Source: Thermincola carboxydiphila
GTDB taxonomy: Bacteria > Bacillota > Thermincolia > Thermincolales > UBA2595
DNA: 64,000 nt
Direction of reading: 5' to 3'
Assembly: GCA_016841725.1 (NCBI GenBank)
Contig: JAENYP010000001.1
Location: 372,001 to 436,000, forward strand
The stretch's first letter is position 1. Each line of letters begins with the position of its first letter. Of the stretch, positions 1 through 8,352 are shown in pieces. The notes under the pieces were generated by a model, which did not search any database, had not been told where the DNA came from, and saw nothing but the letters and a program-made list of their open reading frames with translations. The position numbers and the translations under genes were made by a program.

Positions 1-94
1 GTTAAAATGCGGTTTTGAGGGTTTGAAATGCGGTTTGCTCATTATCAAATTGAAATCCTTCATAATTAGGTGAACCAAAAAAGATATGGAACGC

Positions 95-130
95 AAAAAG
101 GAGTACCCGCTTTTTGGCAGCGAATACTCC
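95..130 (-). terminator. Rho-independent terminator after hdrB
   Basis: Read on the minus strand, a 12-bp imperfect stem (arms at 119-130 and 100-111) is followed by a run of five T (95-99). It lies 20 bases past the hdrB stop and would end the hdrC-hdrB transcript. Positions 1-94 otherwise show no gene; a short motif AAATGCGGTTT occurs twice in the first 36 bases. Confidence 0.75.
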
Positions 131-149
131 CTAGGAAACTGATTATATA

Positions 150-1016
150 TTATAGCAGGTTAAGTGAATTGAGCAATGGTTTGGGATCAACATATACTTT
201 GTCAAGGGCTAGCTTGTCAGCAGAAATTCCCATCGCCAGACCAATCAGCTGGGTAAAGAACAGTGTCGGGATATTGAAGTTTGTCTTATATTTCTTGTTA
301 ATCTGTGATTGGCGCATATCCAGGTTCATCTGGCACATCGTACATGCGGCAACTACGGCCTGGGCTCCGGAATCCTTGGCCATCTGAAGGATATCCCTGC
401 TGGCTTTCCAGGTGGCATCCTGATTGGTAAAACAGAGTGATGCCCCGCAGCATTCAGTCTTATAAGGCCAGTCAATTACTTCAGCGCCAAGAGTTCTCAT
501 TATTTCATCAAGAGATTGGGGATTTTCGGGGTCATCAAAGAAGCCAAAGGTTTTCGGGGGTTTTACCAGGGCACACCCATAATAATTCACCACTCTTAAA
601 CCCTTAAGAGGTTTTTTGACCACTGAGGAATCAATCTTATCCATGAAAATTTCGATGACGTTTTTAATTTTCATATCACTCTTATCAATTTTCTTTTCCA
701 GGGCATTCTCCAGGTGCTGTTTCATTTCCGGGTTTTCGTTCATATCCCGTTGAGCCAAAAAATGCCTTACATAACAGGCCGGACATGGGGCCGTAAATTC
801 TTCACACCCTGTAGTCTCCGCATTAACTACATTTCTGGCCGGGAGTGCAAATGAGAGAAAATGGCTGGTACTATGGGCTGATGATCCGCCACAGCAGTTC
901 CAGTCAGGTACTTCAACAACGTCAATTCCCAGGGGACCGCTAATTGCTCTAAAAGATATATCTAATTCCTTTGATGAACCGTTCAGGCCGCAACCCGGAT
1001 AATAAGCTACTTTCAC
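150..1016 (-). CDS. hdrB: Heterodisulfide reductase subunit B-like protein (CCG domain)
   Basis: 288 residues, the usual size for HdrB. Two cysteine-rich CCG domains are visible: the first with YYPGCG near residue 6 and CCGGSS near 42, the second with YYGCA near 145, ECCGAS near 188 and ACTMCQ near 224. In characterised HdrB these cysteines hold noncubane [4Fe-4S] clusters that reduce disulfides. It follows hdrC by six bases, so the two are cotranscribed. No HdrA flavoprotein is present nearby, so in this presumably non-methanogenic bacterium the electron donor and true substrate are unknown. The start is GTG at 1016, with GGAG about 11 bases upstream. Family assignment is firm; the physiological role is inferred. 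Confidence 0.88.
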   Translation of the reverse strand: MKVAYYPGCGLNGSSKELDISFRAISGPLGIDVVEVPDWNCCGGSSAHSTSHFLSFALPARNVVNAETTGCEEFTAPCPACYVRHFLAQRDMNENPEMKQHLENALEKKIDKSDMKIKNVIEIFMDKIDSSVVKKPLKGLRVVNYYGCALVKPPKTFGFFDDPENPQSLDEIMRTLGAEVIDWPYKTECCGASLCFTNQDATWKASRDILQMAKDSGAQAVVAACTMCQMNLDMRQSQINKKYKTNFNIPTLFFTQLIGLAMGISADKLALDKVYVDPKPLLNSLNLL

Positions 1017-1022
1017 CTAAAA

Positions 1023-1589
1023 TCACTCTCCGATCTTTTTCGCATAATCATAAAGTTTCTTCATTTCGTCTCTGCCTTTTATATTATGGGGCAGAAGGGA
1101 AAGCTTGCCCCTCAGGAACATCGGCAATCCAAGGTCGGTATCCTGAAAAAGATTACCCGTTCCCAAGTTAAGCCCAAGAGCCAGACCCACTTCGTATAAC
1201 CTTCCGTGGCTCTTAATAGAGTTCATAAATGTTGTATGGAATACATGCATGTTCTTGCCTTTACCGACAATTCCTCTATGATATGCAATGACCCTCAATG
1301 TATCCATCAATTTTGCGATATCAATATCTCTAGGACAGCGGGTGGTACATGTGGCACACGTAGCACATGTCTGTACCGTAAAGCTTTTCAGCACTTCATC
1401 AACCATGCCGTCCTGAAGCATCCTCATAATCTGGCTGGGCGGGTAATCCATAGTAAACTGGAAGGGGCAGCCCCCTGTACACTTCATGCATTGAAAGCAC
1501 TGACCCGGGTCCTGTCCGCTCTCTTCCTTAAGTTCCCGAAGGAATTCTTTGTTTCTATCCAGTGTCTGTGTAACGTTCATCTTACTCAT
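1023..1589 (-). CDS. hdrC: Heterodisulfide reductase subunit C-like 4Fe-4S protein
   Basis: 188 residues with two ferredoxin-type motifs: CFQCMKCTGGCP near residues 32-43 and CATCATCTTRCP near 75-86, each of form CX2CX2CX3CP. This is the HdrC pattern for two cubane clusters passing electrons to HdrB, its immediate downstream neighbour. Beyond the second motif the chain is helical and mostly uncharged, as in stand-alone HdrC. It is the first gene of the pair; a 10-bp inverted repeat lies 35 bases upstream of the ATG. In Clostridia such HdrBC pairs work with HdrA, flavin oxidoreductases or membrane quinone modules; none is encoded here, so the partner is unknown. Confidence 0.87.
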   Translation of the reverse strand: MSKMNVTQTLDRNKEFLRELKEESGQDPGQCFQCMKCTGGCPFQFTMDYPPSQIMRMLQDGMVDEVLKSFTVQTCATCATCTTRCPRDIDIAKLMDTLRVIAYHRGIVGKGKNMHVFHTTFMNSIKSHGRLYEVGLALGLNLGTGNLFQDTDLGLPMFLRGKLSLLPHNIKGRDEMKKLYDYAKKIGE

Positions 1590-1623
1590 CCCTATCCCTC
1601 GCTTATCCTAAATTCATACTTTA

Positions 1624-1651
1624 GAATTATTCTACATTGTCAGAATAATTC
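1624..1651. promoter_or_regulatory. 10-bp perfect inverted repeat upstream of hdrC
   Basis: GAATTATTCT at 1624-1633 is repeated inverted as AGAATAATTC at 1642-1651 with an 8-base spacer. It sits 35 bases before the hdrC start, where an operator or the -10/-35 region is expected. There is no T-run, so a terminator is unlikely. The cognate regulator is unknown. Confidence 0.4.
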
Positions 1652-1780
1652 CTCTTTTAAAAGACAAAAAACTGTAATTACCCGTATATATTCCAAATTG
1701 CTGCACATTCCGCCCCGCTTTGTCGACTGCCCACAACTCCGGCCAGCCGCGCAGTGAAGGCGCGCAACGACGCCAGCGCC

Positions 1781-1802
1781 CATTTTCCCCTACATGCATA
1801 TA
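1781..1802. repeat. Short direct repeat, copy 1
   Basis: A 22-base stretch CATTTTCCCC-TACATGCATATA reappears at 1947-1970 with two extra bases. The copy here is preceded by a GC-rich block (1733-1780) of shifting GC content unlike the adjacent AT-rich DNA. No ORF in this 480-base intergenic interval resembles a protein family. Confidence 0.6.
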
Positions 1803-1846
1803 AAAAAATGTGTTTTTTCTTTTTAGCATTCATCCGACCCCGGAGG

Positions 1847-1954
1847 TGGGAAAATGCCCTCTGACAAGGCGCACGGATGACCGTAACCACAAGCGTACTG
1901 GACGTACGCAGAGGATTACGGTCATCCGCGTAACGAAGTCAGGGGGCATTTTCC
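1847..1954. repeat. Large imperfect inverted repeat (about 50-bp arms)
   Basis: The left arm from about 1847 and the right arm ending about 1954 are reverse complements at roughly 80 percent of positions. They share the blocks GGGAAAATGCCC, CTGAC, CGGATGACCGTAA and GCGTAC around a loop of about 5 bases near 1902. The right arm ends in the repeat shared with 1781-1802. The structure could be a MITE-like or REP-like mobile repeat or a long transcribed hairpin. It lies between the hdrC start and the speD terminator, outside any gene. Confidence 0.65.
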
Positions 1955-1978
1955 CCTACATGCACATATATATAAACA

Positions 1979-2029
1979 TAAAAGCGAAAACCCTACTCTT
2001 TACCTGCCGGCAAAAGTAAGGTTCTCGCT
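1979..2029 (-). terminator. Terminator after speD
   Basis: Minus-strand reading gives a long stem with GCGAGAACC at its 5' side (2021-2029) and GGTTTTCGC at its 3' side, then TTTT. The stop codon of speD is 40 bases upstream. It probably terminates the speD transcript. Confidence 0.6.
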
Positions 2030-2068
2030 AGCCTTTGACATACGTCTCAGTACAAATAAATATCCCTC

Positions 2069-2461
2069 CTAAAGATTTACGGCCTCTTTTTCGGGAGTTT
2101 TATAAAGGATTCCACGTTGTGTTTCTTTAGCGTCTACTGATTCTGCCCCAAAATTAATTGCCAGGAAATTGCAGGCATCCCATGGGTTCACCTTATCTCC
2201 ACAGGTGAACACATCAACTGCGGCATAACCAAGCTCAGGCCATGTATGAATTGCCAGATGTGATTCGGAAATAACTACTACTCCACTAACACCCTGGGGG
2301 CTAAATTTATGGAATACCACCTCGCGAACCTCAGCGCCAGCTTCCAATGCTGCATTTACCATCATTTCCTCAACTTTGCTGACATCATTAAGAACATTGA
2401 AGCTGCATCCATAAATTTCAGCCAGAACATGCCTTCCCAAAGCGTTTAATGTCATCTTCAA
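2069..2461 (-). CDS. speD: S-adenosylmethionine decarboxylase proenzyme
   Basis: 130 residues, the length of the bacterial class 1B (SpeH-type) enzyme. It makes decarboxylated SAM, the aminopropyl donor for spermidine. The chain self-cleaves before a serine that becomes the pyruvoyl cofactor; here that motif is SESHLAIHTWPE near residues 65-76, with the following FTCG (near 85) carrying the usual cysteine. Two starts are possible: TTG at 2461, well spaced after AAAGGGGGC, or ATG at 2455. It appears monocistronic, with its own terminator downstream. No spermidine synthase is in the window. Confidence 0.93.
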   Translation of the reverse strand: MKMTLNALGRHVLAEIYGCSFNVLNDVSKVEEMMVNAALEAGAEVREVVFHKFSPQGVSGVVVISESHLAIHTWPELGYAAVDVFTCGDKVNPWDACNFLAINFGAESVDAKETQRGILYKTPEKEAVNL

Positions 2462-2603
2462 TCTTTGCCCCCTTTTTCAGTTCATTTTTGGAATTTAACA
2501 CCCCACTAATCTTTTTAAATTACACTCTAAATTCCAGTCAAATTCAATTTTAGCACATTTATGTGGTTTGTCAACAAAAATTTTATCAGGGTTTACCCTA
2601 CTC

Positions 2604-3419
2604 TCAGCCCTTTGTCGCCAAGGGTTCACGATACTTCTCCACCCTGTTTTGCAGACATCCAATCCCCTCCAGCACCACCTCTACGATATCACCTGGCTTC
2701 ATTGGGCCTACCCCCTCGGGAGTGCCTGTCATCACTACATCTCCCGGCAGCAGAGTCATTATATGGGAGATAAAGCTTACCAATGCGGGCACAGGAAATA
2801 TCATCTTACTTGTATCTGAATCCTGTTTCAATTCCCCGTTCACATATGACCTCACCCTATTACTATCTCCTGAATGATCGGTTTCAATCCACGGACCCAG
2901 GGGCATAAAGGTGTCAAACCCCTTTCCCCTGGTCCATTGCCCGTCTTTTCGCTGCAGGTCCCGTGCCGTCACATCATTGCCACAGGTATATCCCAGGATA
3001 AAATTCCTGACCTCTTCCGGTTCGGCATGGCGGCATTTCTTACCGATCACAACTGCAAGCTCTGCTTCATAGTCAACCTGTGAACTGACCCCGGGGTAAA
3101 TAATAGTTTCCCCCGGCCCGATAACAGCTGTAGAAGGCTTAATGAAAAGTACCGGTTCCTCAGGCACGCCATCAATGTCTCTTGTGAATTCATCGATGTG
3201 GGCCCGGTAATTCAGCCCAACACACACAACTTTGGAAGGCTCACAGGGAGCCAGCAGCATTACTTCTTCCAATGCGTAAGTACCGGCCCCCAATTTAAAG
3301 GTTTTGCTGCCAGAAGTAAAGTCATCGTAAATACTTCCTGATATTTCCCTTATCATATTATCATTTTCGAGAACCCCATACCTTGCTTCTCCGTTGCATA
3401 AAAACCTTACTAGTTTCAA
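2604..3419 (-). CDS. Fumarylacetoacetate hydrolase family protein
   Basis: 271 residues with the FAH fold signature: [10 protein letters not shown] near residue 67, [10 protein letters not shown] near 89, the metal-binding run [14 protein letters not shown] near 116, and the closing [10 protein letters not shown] near 232. Family members are divalent-metal enzymes that hydrolyse, decarboxylate or isomerise acyl-pyruvate type substrates such as oxaloacetate or 2-oxohept-3-enedioate; sequence alone does not settle which. It starts with TTG at 3419, overlapping the ribH stop, so it is translationally coupled as the last gene of the riboflavin operon. That linkage is unusual and no flavin-related activity is known for the family. 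Confidence 0.85.
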   Translation of the reverse strand: MKLVRFLCNGEARYGVLENDNMIREISGSIYDDFTSGSKTFKLGAGTYALEEVMLLAPCEPSKVVCVGLNYRAHIDEFTRDIDGVPEEPVLFIKPSTAVIGPGETIIYPGVSSQVDYEAELAVVIGKKCRHAEPEEVRNFILGYTCGNDVTARDLQRKDGQWTRGKGFDTFMPLGPWIETDHSGDSNRVRSYVNGELKQDSDTSKMIFPVPALVSFISHIMTLLPGDVVMTGTPEGVGPMKPGDIVEVVLEGIGCLQNRVEKYREPLATKG

Positions 3420-3895
3420 GCCTTGCTACCCCCTATATTTCTAAGCAGACTGGCCATTTCAATACCGGTAATGGCAGCATCCCAGCCCTTATTGCCTGCC
3501 TTTGTGCCCGCACGTTCGATAGCCTGTTCAATTGTATCTGCTGTAATAATTCCAAATATGGCTGGCACCCCTGTATCCAGGGCAACCTTGGCTACCCCCT
3601 TGGATACTTCGGCACATACATAATCAAAGTGCGGTGTACCTCCCCTGATGACCGCTCCCAGACAGATGACGGCATCATACTTACCTGACCGGGCCATCGC
3701 CTGGGCCACCAGGGGAATTTCAAATGCCCCGGGAACCCAAGCTGTTTCAATATTTGCCTCTTCGGCACCGTGCCGGTTTAAGGCATCAAGGGCGCCCCCA
3801 AGCAGCTTATTGGTAATAAATTCATTGAACCTGCCGACAACCAGGCCAAACTTATAGTCTTTGGCCAATAATTTTCCTTCAAAGATTTTGTTCAC
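3416..3895 (-). CDS. ribH: 6,7-dimethyl-8-ribityllumazine synthase
   Basis: 159 residues, the normal length for RibH. It condenses 5-amino-6-ribitylamino-uracil with dihydroxybutanone phosphate to give lumazine, the penultimate step of riboflavin synthesis. The signature pieces are [10 protein letters not shown] near residue 24, [11 protein letters not shown] near 56 and [15 protein letters not shown] near 81, where the His is the catalytic acid/base region. The start is GTG at 3895, eight or so bases after GGGAGG. It follows ribBA by 32 bases and overlaps the FAH-family gene. Confidence 0.96.
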   Translation of the reverse strand: MNKIFEGKLLAKDYKFGLVVGRFNEFITNKLLGGALDALNRHGAEEANIETAWVPGAFEIPLVAQAMARSGKYDAVICLGAVIRGGTPHFDYVCAEVSKGVAKVALDTGVPAIFGIITADTIEQAIERAGTKAGNKGWDAAITGIEMASLLRNIGGSKA

Positions 3896-3927
3896 GTTTC
3901 ATTCCTCCCTATATCAGTAATGATTAT

Positions 3928-5139
3928 TTAATTATGGTTCTTTATTGAAAGCATGTGTCCCAGCTTTTCCCTCTTGGTACTCAGGTAAAACTCATTAGAT
4001 TCACACGGAGTTATCTCAATTGGAACCCGCTTAACCACCTCAAGGCCATACCCCTCAATACCGGCTATCTTCCTGGGATTGTTGGTCAGAAGCCTTATTT
4101 TTTTGATTCCGAGTCCGGTCAGTATCTGGGCCCCAATCCCGTAATCCCTTAAATCTGCCGGAAAACCCAGCAGTTCATTGGCTTCAACCGTGTCCTTGCC
4201 CAGGTCCTGAAGGTGATATGCCTTAATTTTATTGGCAAGTCCAATGCCGCGGCCTTCCTGGCGCATATAGAGCAGTACCCCGCGGCCTTCCTGTTCAATC
4301 ATTCTCATCGCATGCCCCAACTGATCCCCACAGTCACACCTGGCGGATCCAAAAACATCTCCCGTCAGGCATTCGGAATGCACCCTGACAAGGACCGGCT
4401 CGTCTGTAGTTACATCCCCCTTGACCAATGCAAGGTGTTCCTTACCATCAAGGACACTGTTAAAAGCAACCACGGTAAATTCGCCATATCTGGTCGGCAG
4501 CTTGGCCTCTCCGACCCGCTCCACCAGTTGCTCTGTGCGCCTGCGATAGTTTATCAGGTTGGCAATGGTAATAATTTTGAGATCATGCTTTGCGGCAAAT
4601 TCCATTAATTCAGGAACGCGTGCCATGGTGCCGTCTTCCTTCATAATTTCACAGATAACCCCTGCCGGATACATCCCTGCCATCCGGGCAAGGTCTACAG
4701 CTGCTTCGGTATGGCCTGCCCGCCTGAGCACTCCGCCGCTTTTAGCCCTCAGGGGAAAAACATGTCCCGGTCTGGAAAGATCAGCCGGTTTCGTCTCAGG
4801 ATCCATCATTACTTTGATTGTAATGGCCCGTTCATAGGCTGAAATACCGGTTGTTGTTTTTCCTTTTGCATCAACAGACACCGTAAATGCCGTTTCGTGG
4901 GAATCAGTATTGTTGGTCACCATGGCCGCAAGATCCAGCTCGTCACACCGTTCCGCCGTCATCGGAGTACAGATCAACCCCCGCCCGTGTGTAGCCATAA
5001 AATTAATGGCTTCAGGAGTAACCTTCTCTGCCGCCATCAGGAGGTCACCTTCATTTTCTCTGTCTTCATCATCTACAACTATAATCATCCTGCCCTGTTT
5101 AAAATCAAAAAGCGCCTCTTCAATCGTATTAAAATTCAT
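3928..5139 (-). CDS. ribBA: Bifunctional DHBP synthase / GTP cyclohydrolase II
   Basis: 403 residues, two fused enzymes. The N-terminal half (about 1-200) is 3,4-dihydroxy-2-butanone-4-phosphate synthase, with the acidic metal/substrate loop [11 protein letters not shown] near residue 23 and [10 protein letters not shown] near 51. The C-terminal half is GTP cyclohydrolase II, with the zinc ligands in [18 protein letters not shown] (near 255-272), RQEGRGIGL near 293 and LTNNPRK near 351. Together they supply both precursors for RibH and RibD. The ATG at 5139 follows GAAAGGAG. It lies third in the operon, after ribE. Confidence 0.97.
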   Translation of the reverse strand: MNFNTIEEALFDFKQGRMIIVVDDEDRENEGDLLMAAEKVTPEAINFMATHGRGLICTPMTAERCDELDLAAMVTNNTDSHETAFTVSVDAKGKTTTGISAYERAITIKVMMDPETKPADLSRPGHVFPLRAKSGGVLRRAGHTEAAVDLARMAGMYPAGVICEIMKEDGTMARVPELMEFAAKHDLKIITIANLINYRRRTEQLVERVGEAKLPTRYGEFTVVAFNSVLDGKEHLALVKGDVTTDEPVLVRVHSECLTGDVFGSARCDCGDQLGHAMRMIEQEGRGVLLYMRQEGRGIGLANKIKAYHLQDLGKDTVEANELLGFPADLRDYGIGAQILTGLGIKKIRLLTNNPRKIAGIEGYGLEVVKRVPIEITPCESNEFYLSTKREKLGHMLSIKNHN

Positions 5140-5155
5140 GCTTATTCTCCTTTCT

Positions 5156-5824
5156 CTATAGGAACCCGTTTTCAGCCAGGTAATCCATGGTAAGGCTGCT
5201 CCGGCTGCTGACTGCAGGTGTTCCGGCTTCGCCTGTATTCAATCCCAAAAGTCGTTCCACATATTTCCCGATTATATCTGCTTCCAGATTGACCCTGTCC
5301 CCGGTTTTTTTGTAGCCCAGAGTTGTCAGCGACGCAGTGTGTGGGATGAGAGAGACCTGAAAACTATCCCCTGTACAGTCAACCACCGTCAGACTGATTC
5401 CGTCAATGGAAACCGAGCCCTTTTTGACAACATATTTCATCACCTCTGCCGGAGCCCTGATTTCAGTTAATACCGCGATGTCTTCTCTCTTCTGACGGGT
5501 AATCACACCTACCCCGTCAATGTGTCCGCTGACTATATGCCCCCCAAGACGGTCCCCGACCCTGAGGGCACGTTCCAGGTTAACCCGGTCTCCCGGTTTC
5601 AGACCTTCCAGGTTAGTCTTACGCAGAGTCTCTGCCATTACGTCAACATCAAAAAAACGCTCGTTAAAATGAACAACCGTCAGACAGATGCCGTTAACAG
5701 CAATACTGTCTCCCAGCCTGACATCCTTAAGTACTTCAGACGCTTCAAGAGTCAACCTGGCTGAATCTGTGCCATGCTGAATTTTTTTCATTTTTCCCAT
5801 TTCTTCAATTATACCGGTGAACAT
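5156..5824 (-). CDS. ribE: Riboflavin synthase alpha chain
   Basis: About 222 residues built from two lumazine-binding repeats. The first begins [10 protein letters not shown], with VNGICLTV near residue 44 and SGHIDGVG near 98; the second carries the equivalent [10 protein letters not shown] near 139. It dismutates two lumazines to riboflavin, recycling one pyrimidine to RibH. I place the start at ATG 5824 because the family begins MFTGI and AAAGAGGTG sits directly upstream; an in-frame GTG at 5833 is part of that ribosome binding site. Downstream are ribBA and ribH. Confidence 0.95.
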   Translation of the reverse strand: MFTGIIEEMGKMKKIQHGTDSARLTLEASEVLKDVRLGDSIAVNGICLTVVHFNERFFDVDVMAETLRKTNLEGLKPGDRVNLERALRVGDRLGGHIVSGHIDGVGVITRQKREDIAVLTEIRAPAEVMKYVVKKGSVSIDGISLTVVDCTGDSFQVSLIPHTASLTTLGYKKTGDRVNLEADIIGKYVERLLGLNTGEAGTPAVSSRSSLTMDYLAENGFL

Positions 5825-5853
5825 AGTTTTCACCTCTTTAAACAGAGTTAATG

Positions 5854-6960
5854 TTACCGCCCATTTTCATAGACCGGATACCCTTCTATAAAAAAGTCTT
5901 CCCCGATGCATCCCGAGTTAACACGTTTCAAGTGTACAGCCCGGTCCATGGTTTCAATCCCCGCACCGCCCACAGACCCCGGCGCCTCTTTACCGCCAAC
6001 TATTTTGGGAGCAATAAAGGTTAACATCTTATCTACCAGACCGGCTTCTAAAAATGAAGCAGCCACTTCGGCTCCTCCCTCTACCAGCAGCCCGGTAATC
6101 TCCATTTCTCCAAGTTTTTCAACCAGGTCATGCAGGTCCACCCGCCCCTGCACATCTGCGGCAGTCCTTACCAGCTTGGCTCCCACTAAAGCCAGTGACT
6201 TTATCCCGGCAATAGATGCCTTATCAGTTACAACCACAAATGTCGGCGCATCTGAGTCCTGGATCAACACTCTGGAACCGGCCGGTGTCCTGGCCCTGCT
6301 GTCCAGGATAATTCTTACCGGGTCGCGCCCTCCTCCGGCAAGCCGGCAGGTAAGGGCAGGATTATCGGCAATCACCGTATTGACCCCGACCAGGATACCA
6401 TCAAATTGGTTCCTCAGCCGGTGCACCATGGCACGGGCCGGTTCTGCCGTCACCCATTTTGAATGCCCGGTCCGGGTTGCTATCCTGCCGTCAAGAGTAA
6501 TGGCTGTCTTTAACAAAACAAAAGGCTTTCCTGTGGTGATATATTTAATAAAAATTTCATTAGTCCTTTTAGCTTCCTGTTCCAAGAGACCAACATGAAC
6601 CCTGATACCGGCATTCACCATCTGTTTGATACCGCGCCCGGCCACCAACGGGTTAGGGTCCTCCATGGCCACATAGACTTCACGAATTCCGGCATTAATA
6701 ACAGCTTCACTGCAGGGGGGAGTCCTGCCATAATGTGAACACGGTTCCAGGGTAACATATAATATCCCCTCCCGGGCATTTTCACCTGCCTCCCTTAGGG
6801 CATGAATTTCTGCATGAGGGGTTCCTGCTTTTTCGTGGTAACCTTGCCCAACGATCTGGCCATCCTTGACAATTACGGCCCCCACAAGGGGATTCGGGCT
6901 AGTCCTGCCGACAGCCCTTTTAGCAAGCTGCAGTGCCAAACACATATGCTGCTCATGCAT
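5854..6960 (-). CDS. ribD: Bifunctional diaminohydroxyphosphoribosyl-aminopyrimidine deaminase / reductase
   Basis: 368 residues from the ATG at 6960, which follows GAAAGGAC. The longer open frame reaching 7092 runs into the riboswitch terminator and is not credible as coding. The N-terminal deaminase has the zinc motif HAEIHALREAG near residue 50 and PCSHYGRTPPC near 75. The C-terminal reductase has KTAITLDGRIATRTGHSKW near 150 and LLVEGGAEV near 290. It performs steps 2 and 3 of riboflavin synthesis and opens the FMN-controlled rib operon. Confidence 0.95.
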   Translation of the reverse strand: MHEQHMCLALQLAKRAVGRTSPNPLVGAVIVKDGQIVGQGYHEKAGTPHAEIHALREAGENAREGILYVTLEPCSHYGRTPPCSEAVINAGIREVYVAMEDPNPLVAGRGIKQMVNAGIRVHVGLLEQEAKRTNEIFIKYITTGKPFVLLKTAITLDGRIATRTGHSKWVTAEPARAMVHRLRNQFDGILVGVNTVIADNPALTCRLAGGGRDPVRIILDSRARTPAGSRVLIQDSDAPTFVVVTDKASIAGIKSLALVGAKLVRTAADVQGRVDLHDLVEKLGEMEITGLLVEGGAEVAASFLEAGLVDKMLTFIAPKIVGGKEAPGSVGGAGIETMDRAVHLKRVNSGCIGEDFFIEGYPVYENGR

Positions 6961-7032
6961 GGTCTTTTTCGTCCTTTCATTTCGATAGTTAATGCAAAGT
7001 TGATGATTAATGTAAATACGCAAATTTACGGC

Positions 7033-7063
7033 AAAAAACCCTGAAGATAGACACTTCAGGGTT
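7033..7063 (-). terminator. Riboswitch-associated terminator
   Basis: On the minus strand AACCCTGAAG (7054-7063 side) pairs with its complement at 7037-7046 around a 7-base loop, followed by six T (7033-7038). It lies between the FMN aptamer and ribD, so it is the expression platform: FMN binding should favour this stem and stop transcription before ribD. Confidence 0.85.
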
Positions 7064-7100
7064 AATAAGCAGCACAATAACACAGTAATCATGCAACTGC

Positions 7101-7224
7101 AGTCCTTCTCCCATCCAGACTTTAACTGTCGGCCCCGGAATCACACCGGGTCAACCCCATAAGGCTCGCGGGCTATCTCTCTGAGAATCACCGCCGGTAA
7201 GGAATTTCACCTGTCCCTGAAGGT
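7101..7224 (-). promoter_or_regulatory. FMN riboswitch (RFN element)
   Basis: Reading the minus strand from about 7224, the conserved RFN blocks appear in order: TTCAGGGACAGGTGAAATTCC, the hallmark ACCGGCGGT, GCCCGCGAGC, then GGATGGGAGAAGGA at the 3' end (7102-7115). It lies 140 bases before ribD and is followed by a terminator. FMN is the known ligand of this class, so the rib operon is probably under feedback control by transcription attenuation. Confidence 0.95.
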
Positions 7225-7313
7225 TTACTGTATATTTTTGTCGTTAGAAACAATTATATTCAGTTTTTTGAGAGGTGTCAAGAGAAATGCACACATTCAG
7301 TCCATTCACATTT

Positions 7314-7454
7314 TCAGTCGCTTTTTCTTTTCAGTCTCTTTGCATAATATTTAAGAACATAAACCTTTACAGTTACAGGCGAATTGCAGACTTCGCTAAT
7401 TAAAGCAGATTTGCCGGAACCATTAGGTCCGGCAACTATCACCAGCAACTTCAT
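7314..7454 (-). pseudogene. Remnant of a zeta-toxin/AAA-type P-loop kinase
   Basis: A 46-codon frame starting with ATG at 7454 begins MKLLVIVAGPNGSGKSALI, a perfect Walker A P-loop as found at the N-terminus of zeta-toxin and related ATPase families of about 200 residues. It stops after KRKSD, so only the P-loop end survives. Its ATG overlaps the stop codon of the preceding small gene (ATGA), the arrangement of a translationally coupled two-gene unit. It is too short to be functional by itself. Confidence 0.6.
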
Positions 7455-7702
7455 TTGACGTTGGAACGGCCCTTCTTCTTGGCAACAGCATACTTTAGCA
7501 CTCTCATACTGCGTTCCGTTGCAGCGCGCAAAACTTTGCCTATTTCGGTATAGTCACGCTGACCAACCTTTTTAATCGCCTCATCAAATTCCCCTGTGCA
7601 AATATATCCCTTGTAGGTTACTATACGGCAAACCTCCTTCAGAATAACACTTTTTCTGCTTATATTATACTTCTTTATAGCATTATCTTCAGTGAAATTC
7701 AA
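7451..7702 (-). CDS. Small basic protein, possible partner of the zeta-like remnant
   Basis: 83 residues, rich in Lys/Arg toward the C-terminus (VAKKKGRSNVK). I do not recognise the family. The only start is TTG at 7702, directly after an in-frame TGA, without a convincing ribosome binding site. Its stop overlaps the ATG of the P-loop remnant. Small genes coupled to P-loop toxins are often antitoxins; that role is a guess from position. It may itself be the 3' part of a longer gene that has lost its beginning. Confidence 0.4.
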   Translation of the reverse strand: MNFTEDNAIKKYNISRKSVILKEVCRIVTYKGYICTGEFDEAIKKVGQRDYTEIGKVLRAATERSMRVLKYAVAKKKGRSNVK

Positions 7703-7772
7703 TCAGATGATAGTCATACCCAGGATACCTTCTATAAGTTTACACTAGCGCCGTACGCAACAGTAACAATAG

Positions 7773-8159
7773 TTATTCACAAACACACCTTTTCAGATTC
7801 CGGATTTGAACCTCATGCTCTCCCAGTACTTCAAATATGGATCTCTGATTCTCCTTTAATTCCCTTACCGAAGAAATCATTTCCATCCGAAACTCTAAAA
7901 GGCCTGCCGTTTGCTCAAATATCGCCTCCTGCCTCTTCGCTATTCTGTTAACAGTTTCCTTTAGTCCGCTTGTCTCTGTCTTTACTCCCACTAAATCCAT
8001 CTTCACTTCTGTCATCTCGGTCTTCAGGCCACCTATGTCACTCCTTACTTCTGCCATCTCAGTCTTTAGGCCGCTTATATTTGTTTTCATACAATCCATC
8101 CCGGTTTCAAGGCCGGTTACTTTGTCCACCAAAAGTTCCAGCAGTTGTCTATCAGTCAT
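7773..8159 (-). CDS. Coiled-coil hypothetical protein with heptad-like repeats
   Basis: 128 residues. From about residue 11 to 80 the chain repeats an 11-residue-like pattern containing GLKTEM or GVKTE (SGLKTEMAEV, GGLKTEMTEV, VGVKTETSGL), a strong coiled-coil. The tail ends RNLKRCVCE with two cysteines. Similar short coiled-coil proteins are common in Clostridia and carry no assigned function. The ATG at 8159 follows GGAGGAGAGAAGG, an excellent ribosome binding site, so it is probably expressed. It stands alone between the zeta remnant and the subtilase terminator. Confidence 0.65.
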   Translation of the reverse strand: MTDRQLLELLVDKVTGLETGMDCMKTNISGLKTEMAEVRSDIGGLKTEMTEVKMDLVGVKTETSGLKETVNRIAKRQEAIFEQTAGLLEFRMEMISSVRELKENQRSIFEVLGEHEVQIRNLKRCVCE

Positions 8160-8289
8160 CCTTCTCTCCTCCTATTTTTATTATAACACCCAGGTGATAT
8201 TTAAACACTGGACAAACATGTGTTCGTTGGTTAATTTAATTATAGCATATATTCGGAATTAATGGAATATGTTGGTGCATATTGGCAGG

Positions 8290-8318
8290 AAAAAAATGGC
8301 CGGAAGAAATTCCAGCCA
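8290..8318 (-). terminator. Terminator of the subtilase gene
   Basis: TGGCTGGAA (8310-8318) pairs with TTCCGGCCA (8297-8305), one G-T or mismatch apart, around a TTTC loop, followed on the minus strand by six to seven T. It is 35 bases past the subtilase stop codon. Confidence 0.8.
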
Positions 8319-8352
8319 CTCTGACCAAAAGTGTAGTCATTTTTTCAACTCA

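Noticed and set aside
1206-1757. 183-codon plus-strand frame across hdrC
   Set aside because: Antisense to the ferredoxin motifs of hdrC and continues into the intergenic palindrome.
5906-6598. 230-codon plus-strand frame opposite ribD
   Set aside because: Antisense to a fully conserved enzyme; composition is Pro/Ser/Thr-rich as expected for a reverse-strand shadow.
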